This document shows positions 30,235-35,079 of a stretch of 35,079 nucleotides of DNA, piece by piece. How positions within the stretch are numbered: the stretch's first letter is position 1; every line of letters begins with the position of its first letter. Origin of the DNA: Ga0077527 sp964486865 (GTDB taxonomy: Bacteria; Pseudomonadota; Gammaproteobacteria; Burkholderiales; SG8-41); contig CAZAOZ010000032.1 of assembly GCA_964486865.1 (NCBI GenBank), positions 1 to 35,079 of the forward strand, given 5' to 3'. A program made the position numbers and the translations under genes. Under the pieces are notes generated by a model that searched no databases, was not told the origin of the DNA, and worked only from the letters and a program-made list of their open reading frames with translations.

Positions 30235-33200
30235 ATGAATGACAACGGCCATCCGCGTTCCCGGTTTTCCAGACCTGCGGTCTTTTCCCGCCATGCGGCC
30301 GAATGGGTTGTCGTCGCTGCCGCCGGACTGCTGATCATCGCGGTCATCGCCGCGGCGTGGCTGTCGTATCGCAACCACAGCACGGCCGAGCGCGAATTTG
30401 CGCTGCGCCACGCGGACGACGTGGCGCTGGTGCTGGAGGCGCATGCCCGCAACACCCTGCTCGGCGTGGACGATGCGGTGCGTTACCTGAAGTGGATTTA
30501 TGAGCGCGACGGCGTGCGCGCCGATATTGCCCGGATCAAGCGGCAATTTGATGGTCTCGCGGACGCCATCGCCGTGATGTCGGTGGCTGACGCTGAAGGG
30601 CGCCTGATACTCAGCAACCTGCCGATTCCGCCGGGCGCCGGCATTGCCGATCTGGCGCATTTCCGCGCCCATGTCGAGCGCGATACCGGCCAACTCTTTG
30701 TCAACAAGCCCGTGCTGGGGCGGGTATCCGGGAAATGGTCATTCCACCTGACCCGGCGCATCAACAGGCCCGACGGGTCGTTCGGCGGCGTAGCCATCAT
30801 TGCCGTGGATCTCTCGTACTGGGATCGGTTGTTGCGGGAGGGGCATTTTGGCGACGCCGGGGCGATCGCGCTGATCGGCCGCGACGGGGCCGCACGCGCG
30901 GTGTTCAATCGCGGTTCTGACGACAAGCATGCGCTGATGCAGGCCGACTGGACGTTCATGGTCCATGCGGCTGACGCGGCGGCGGGGCGCGGCGGCAGGA
31001 CTGTTGCGCCGATGGCGGGGAGCGCGTCGACCGGAAACTGGGCTTATCGTGAAACGGGAAAACTCCCGCTGCTGGTCGCGGTGAGCGTGGACGAGAAAAG
31101 CGTGGCTGCCCGCCTCAACGACGTGCGGACCCGGTATATCGGCGGCGTTGTGGTAATGGTGTTGCTGATCGTGCTGTTGGCCGCCGGTTTGTTGCGGTTT
31201 TTCTCGCGCCAGCGGCAGCATGCCGCGGAAACTGCGCGCATGGTCGATGCGTTGCGGCAGAGCGAGGAACTGTACCGGCAACTGTTCGAGACCAATCCGT
31301 TGCCGATCATCATCCGCGACGACGCGTCGCTGAACATCCTCGCCGTAAACCAGGCCATGATGGACAAGTACGGTTATACCCGTGAGCAGTTTGCCGGGAT
31401 GACGACGCCGGAACTGCAAAGCGCGGCGACGCGCGATGCCTATCTCCGTTTTGTGGCCGCCCATCCGGGGGGGGTGAGCGAACCGGTCCGTCGCACGCAT
31501 GTCACGCACGATGGCGCCGAGATCAAGGTTGACAGCATTTCACGCCTGTTCGAGTTCGGCGGCAAGGCGGCGCGACTCGTCGCCTTCAACGACGTGACCG
31601 CGCAGGAGTGCAGCGAGCGCGCCATTCGCGACAGCGAAGAGCGGTTGCGGACCATTGCCGGTCATATTGACGAGGGGCTCGCGCTGTTTGACCAGAACGA
31701 CTGCCTGGTTTTTTTCAACGAACCATATGCGCGGATGGCGGAGCTGCCCGGTTTGGCTGTCGGCTGGACATTCGAGCGCGTCCTCATGGCGAGGGCGCAG
31801 GTACGACTGCGGCAGGGCGAGATCAGCGATGCCGGTGAATTCGTGCGGCAGCGTCTGGCACAGCACCGCGGCGGCGCACTCATTGAGCGCGAGAGCCGGC
31901 GCACCGACGGTGGCTATCACCTGGTCCGCGAGGCACGAACGGCCGCCGGCCAGACCGTCATTACGTTGATCGACATCACCGAGCTGAAGCGCCGCGAGGC
32001 CGATCTCCGCGACAGCGAACAGCGCTTTCGCACCATGTTCGATCACGCGGGGGTCGGCATTTCGACGCGGCCGGCACAGGACCGCCATGCACCCTGGCTG
32101 GCGGTGAACGACAAGTTTTGCGAGATGACCGGCTACAGCCGTGAAGAACTGCTGCAGATGAGCACGGCCGACATCACTGCGCCCGCAGGACGGGACGCCG
32201 CGATCAGGGACAACCGGCGCCTGCTGGCCGGGGAGGTCTGCGGCTTCTTCCGCGAAAAGCAGTTGATCCGCAAGGACGGCAGCCTGCTATGGGTGGCGTT
32301 ATCGGTGGCGACGCTGCCCGATGCCGAAGGCAGGCCATACCGGATCATTGCCACCTATCAGGATATCCACGCGCGCAAGATTGCCGAGGAGCGGCTCCGC
32401 GAAAGCGAAGGGCGGCTAAGCGCAATTATTGAGGCTGAACCGGAGTGTGTAGCGACGATTGCTCCGGACGGCACGCTGCTGGACATGAATCCTGCCGGGC
32501 TGCGGATGCTGGGGGCCGCGTCGCTGGCCGAGATGCGGCGCCGGCCACTCATCAGGTATGTGGCGGCCGGTCACCGTCGCGCGTTCGCCGATCTGCACCG
32601 GCGAGTGCTTTCCGGCCGTTCCGACATGCTGGAGTTCGAGGCGGCGGGGCTTGCGGGCCGGCGGATCTGGATGGAAATCCATGCCGTGCCGCTGCGCGAT
32701 GCGTCCGGACAAATCACGGCGCTGCTGGGTATTGCGCGCGATGTCACGGAGCGACGCATGGCGCGCATGGCGCTGGCCGCGGAGCGCAATCTGTTGCGCT
32801 CGGTGATTGACAACCTGCCGGACCGCATCCGCGCCAAGGATCGGGATCGCCGGTTCATCCTGGCCAATACGGCATGGCTCAAGGCCAGGGCGCCCGGGCA
32901 TCATGATGTCACCGGACTGGATAATAAGGATCTGCTGCGGTCGGACGAGATGATTGCCTTCTTTGAAGCGGAGGACCGCGCAGTGCTCGAAACGGGGCAG
33001 ACCAGCACGCCGCGCGAGGTCATGGACGAATCGCCCGACGATCCGCGCTGGTATGTCACCACGAAGATGCCGTTGCGCGACGGCGCGGGAGACGTGATCG
33101 GCATCGTCGGCATCAGCCGGGATGTCACGGACATCAAGCAGCGCTCGCTGGAAGTGGAAAAGTTGAACGCGGCGCTGGAGCAGCGCGTCGCCGAGCGCAC

Positions 33201-34353
33201 GGCGCAGTTGAGCTATGCCAATGAAGAACTGGAGGCTTTCGCGGCGTCGGTATCGCATGACCTGCGGGCGCCGCTGCGCGGCATCGACGGTTTCGCCGCC
33301 GGCCTGATTGAAGATTACGGCCGCACGTTGGACACTGCCGGACAGCACATGCTGGGCCGCATCCGCACGGCGGCCGCACGGATGTCGCGCCTGATCGAGG
33401 ATCTGCTGCGCCTGTCGCGGGTCGCGCGCACGGAACTCGCGGTGCAGGAGGTGGATGTGGGAGATCTGGCGCGCGCCATCGTCAGTGAGCTGCGCCGCGA
33501 GAACCCGGACCGCAAGGTGACCGTAAATATCAATCCGGATCTGCGTGCAACCGCCGATCCCGGCCTGTTGCGCACCGCGCTGGTGAACCTCCTGCAGAAC
33601 GCCTGGAAATTCACCGGGAACATCCCGGAGGCCCGCATTGAGGTCGGGAGTGTGCGGCGGCGCGGCACCACGGCGTTTTTTGTGCGTGACAACGGCGCCG
33701 GATTCGACATGGATCGCGCGGAGCGGCTGTTCGGGGCGTTCCAGCGCCTGCATACGGATCGCGAGTTTCCGGGCACCGGCGTCGGGCTGGCGACGGTGCG
33801 GCGGGTGATGCGCCGGCACGGCGGCGATGCCTGGGCGGAATCCGCGGTCGGCCGCGGCGCGGTCTTTTTCTTTACGCTGTCCGGCGGGACCATGCCGGAG
33901 CAGCGCGCGGTGCGTGCACAGGTGCAGCCCGTTCCGGTCCCCGCATCACCGGCGGTTGTGAATGCGACTGCGCACGGCACGGCCATACTGCTGGTGGACG
34001 ATGATCCGGATGTGCTGATGCTTGCGGCGCGCGCGCTGCGATCCGTGGACTGCGAGCTGCTGACGGCGGGAAGAGGCGAAGAAGCCGTGGAAATTCTGCG
34101 CGTCCGCAAGGTTGACGTCATCGTTTCGGATTTTTCCATGCCCGGCATGAACGGTGCGCAATTGCTGACGCGGGCTGCGATGCTGCATCCCGATACGCTG
34201 CGCATTATCGTCAGCGGACAGGAGGTGAATCACGCGATGCAGGAAGGCCTGCGCAAGGGCGAGATCCATCATTACTTTGACAAACAGTACGGATACGGGC
34301 CCGTGCGGACATGCATACGCGACTGGCTGGCGGCAAACCGGCCTAAGAGCTGA
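30235..34353 (+). CDS. Multi-PAS hybrid sensor histidine kinase
   Basis: A 1372-residue inner-membrane kinase from ATG 30235; an upstream TTG (30175) or ATG (30199) would add up to 20 residues but no ribosome binding site favours any of them. Membrane helices are at about 23-43 and 302-323, with a periplasmic PDC-like sensor between (HARNTLLGVDDAVRYL). There are five PAS-like domains at roughly 343-460, 468-580, 594-710, 724-840 and 850-965. HisKA has His1008 in SVSHDLRAPLRG, HATPase has NLLQNAWKF, DNGAGFDM and GTGVGLATV, and a C-terminal REC has Asp1299 in VSDFSMPGMNG. The REC ends like RpfG-type receivers (HYFDKQYG). It stands alone, without a neighbouring regulator. The 172 bases upstream show no promoter I could support. 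Confidence 0.92.
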   Translation: MNDNGHPRSRFSRPAVFSRHAAEWVVVAAAGLLIIAVIAAAWLSYRNHSTAEREFALRHADDVALVLEAHARNTLLGVDDAVRYLKWIYERDGVRADIARIKRQFDGLADAIAVMSVADAEGRLILSNLPIPPGAGIADLAHFRAHVERDTGQLFVNKPVLGRVSGKWSFHLTRRINRPDGSFGGVAIIAVDLSYWDRLLREGHFGDAGAIALIGRDGAARAVFNRGSDDKHALMQADWTFMVHAADAAAGRGGRTVAPMAGSASTGNWAYRETGKLPLLVAVSVDEKSVAARLNDVRTRYIGGVVVMVLLIVLLAAGLLRFFSRQRQHAAETARMVDALRQSEELYRQLFETNPLPIIIRDDASLNILAVNQAMMDKYGYTREQFAGMTTPELQSAATRDAYLRFVAAHPGGVSEPVRRTHVTHDGAEIKVDSISRLFEFGGKAARLVAFNDVTAQECSERAIRDSEERLRTIAGHIDEGLALFDQNDCLVFFNEPYARMAELPGLAVGWTFERVLMARAQVRLRQGEISDAGEFVRQRLAQHRGGALIERESRRTDGGYHLVREARTAAGQTVITLIDITELKRREADLRDSEQRFRTMFDHAGVGISTRPAQDRHAPWLAVNDKFCEMTGYSREELLQMSTADITAPAGRDAAIRDNRRLLAGEVCGFFREKQLIRKDGSLLWVALSVATLPDAEGRPYRIIATYQDIHARKIAEERLRESEGRLSAIIEAEPECVATIAPDGTLLDMNPAGLRMLGAASLAEMRRRPLIRYVAAGHRRAFADLHRRVLSGRSDMLEFEAAGLAGRRIWMEIHAVPLRDASGQITALLGIARDVTERRMARMALAAERNLLRSVIDNLPDRIRAKDRDRRFILANTAWLKARAPGHHDVTGLDNKDLLRSDEMIAFFEAEDRAVLETGQTSTPREVMDESPDDPRWYVTTKMPLRDGAGDVIGIVGISRDVTDIKQRSLEVEKLNAALEQRVAERTAQLSYANEELEAFAASVSHDLRAPLRGIDGFAAGLIEDYGRTLDTAGQHMLGRIRTAAARMSRLIEDLLRLSRVARTELAVQEVDVGDLARAIVSELRRENPDRKVTVNINPDLRATADPGLLRTALVNLLQNAWKFTGNIPEARIEVGSVRRRGTTAFFVRDNGAGFDMDRAERLFGAFQRLHTDREFPGTGVGLATVRRVMRRHGGDAWAESAVGRGAVFFFTLSGGTMPEQRAVRAQVQPVPVPASPAVVNATAHGTAILLVDDDPDVLMLAARALRSVDCELLTAGRGEEAVEILRVRKVDVIVSDFSMPGMNGAQLLTRAAMLHPDTLRIIVSGQEVNHAMQEGLRKGEIHHYFDKQYGYGPVRTCIRDWLAANRPKS

Positions 34354-34405
34354 TGTAACTATTTGTTTTATTTATTATTTTTTTGTTAACCGCGCCGGCC
34401 GGTGT

Positions 34406-34792
34406 TCAGCACTGTTCCCACGGCAGGCCGTCGAAACGCCAGCCGGTTTTCGAGCCGCGATGATGATGGTCATCGAGCTCGCCCTCGAAACCGTGCAGCA
34501 CGTTGTACACCTGCGTGAAGCCGGCTTCTTCCAGCGCATGCCCGGCGTCGAGCGAGCGGTTGCCGCTGCGGCAGATGACGATGATCGGGCGGTCAACACT
34601 GGCGGCTTTTTTGACATGGGCGACGAACTGCGGATTGACTTCCCAGTTCGGGCCGTCGTTCCATGCCACATGAATCGCGCCCGCGGGGTGACCGACGAAC
34701 AGGTATTCCATTTCGCTGCGGCAATCGATGAATACCGAATTCGGATTCTTTTTCAGAAATTCATGCGCTGCTTTGGGTTCGAGATGTTTCAT
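34406..34792 (-). CDS. Rhodanese-like domain protein
   Basis: A single rhodanese domain of 128 residues from ATG 34792 (MKHLEPKAAHEFL); a GTG nine codons upstream is possible, but neither has a clear ribosome binding site. The N-terminal CH2A motif FIDCRSEMEYLFVGHPAGAIHVAW and the active-site loop ICRSGNRS with the sulfur-carrying Cys are intact. Such proteins move sulfane sulfur between thiols; the acceptor is unknown. The C-terminus GFEGELDDHHHRGSKTGWRFDGLPW is typical of a family widespread in Beta- and Gammaproteobacteria. It is divergent from metH and convergent with the hybrid kinase gene. Confidence 0.92.
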   Translation of the reverse strand: MKHLEPKAAHEFLKKNPNSVFIDCRSEMEYLFVGHPAGAIHVAWNDGPNWEVNPQFVAHVKKAASVDRPIIVICRSGNRSLDAGHALEEAGFTQVYNVLHGFEGELDDHHHRGSKTGWRFDGLPWEQC

Positions 34793-34857
34793 GGCGGAAA
34801 ATATTGAAAATGAGGTCACAAACAGGGAAGGCGCATTATAGGCGCTCGCGCGGGCTC

Positions 34858-34912
34858 AGGGCCTGTTAACAATCATTTCATGAGTGCGACGAAATGATTG
34901 TTAACAGGCCCT
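34858..34912. repeat. Perfect 22-bp inverted repeat between rhodanese gene and metH
   Basis: The arms 34858-34879 and 34891-34912 are exact complements (core GGGCCTGTTAACAATCATTT) with an 11-base spacer. No long T-tract follows on either strand, so an ordinary terminator is not obvious, and both neighbours are transcribed away from it. The first ten bases, TCAGGGCCTG, recur at 34962-34971. It may be a small mobile palindromic element or a regulatory cruciform. Confidence 0.85.
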
Positions 34913-35009
34913 AACCAAATGCCGGGAATTGCTCTAAGCCCATGATAAAATTCGCACTTTTTCAGGGCCTGAGGGCGTGTGGTTGCGCCCGCCGAAGCAT
35001 CCCGACACC

Positions 35010-35079
35010 ATGAGCTCTTCCCGTACCCGGCAACTGCCCGAGCTGCTGTCGCGCCGCATCCTGATTCTCGACGGCGCGA
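35010..35079 (+). CDS. metH: Methionine synthase (cobalamin-dependent), first codons
   Basis: Only 23 codons are in the window, cut by the right edge. They read MSSSRTRQLPELLSRRILILDGA, which fits the start of the homocysteine-binding domain of MetH (usual form LL..RILVLDGAMGT). MetH transfers the methyl group of methyltetrahydrofolate to homocysteine. The 198-base gap upstream holds the palindrome but no riboswitch I could recognise. Because so little is visible, the family call is moderate. Confidence 0.7.
   Translation, partial: MSSSRTRQLPELLSRRILILDGA

Noticed and set aside
34913..35009. A SAH or cobalamin riboswitch before metH
   Set aside because: These would be expected for this gene in some Proteobacteria, but neither the SAH-aptamer conserved core nor a B12 box is visible in the short leader.

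Overview
The window looks like a piece of a betaproteobacterial chromosome (inference). It is GC-rich and densely coded. Two gene orders are typical of that class: torF-like porin / glnK (PII) / amtB, and gshA (Acidithiobacillus-type glutamate-cysteine ligase) / gshB / mannose-type EIIA / ptsH / ptsI. ubiK next to comM, the metX-metW pair and the start of metH also fit. The genus cannot be fixed from the sequence alone. No rRNA, tRNA or CRISPR array was seen.

Layout. 1-4.6 kb: 3' end of gatB, a DUF4124-type secreted protein and pyrE on the minus strand, then exonuclease III and an AmpG-family transporter on the plus strand. 4.6-6.6 kb: metX-metW on the minus strand, preceded by a sigma70-like promoter, a SAM-II riboswitch and an intrinsic terminator that touches the metX start codon. 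6.7-11.5 kb: glutathione synthesis genes followed by an incomplete, probably regulatory, phosphotransferase chain (EIIA, HPr, EI). 11.6-14.5 kb: nitrogen-regulated porin-PII-ammonium channel cluster with a clear sigma54 promoter and upstream NtrC-like sites. 14.6-16.6 kb: ubiK, a long palindromic element, and comM.

16.6-28.85 kb is an accessory insertion between comM and a Bcr/CflA transporter gene. The last part of comM occurs three times: in the intact gene, at 17177 together with a decayed start of the transporter gene, and at 28771 directly before the real transporter gene. The inserted DNA carries a BrnT-type toxin with a small partner, a MarR-like regulator, a complete IS5-family element with TTAA target duplications, and a signalling cluster. 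That cluster holds a PDC-HAMP-PAS-GAF hybrid histidine kinase, a REC-GAF-PAS-GAF-GAF-GGDHF-EAL response regulator, an HD-superfamily hydrolase and a class III cyclase-like protein. A perfect FNR/DNR-type palindrome lies at its upstream edge.

28.85-35.08 kb: Bcr/CflA exporter, a second very large hybrid kinase with five PAS-like domains, a rhodanese protein, a perfect 22-bp inverted repeat, and the first codons of metH.

The most novel part is the HD hydrolase / cyclase-like pair joined to a c-di-GMP phosphodiesterase response regulator and its hybrid kinase. It may form a nucleotide-second-messenger module, but no function is proven by sequence.
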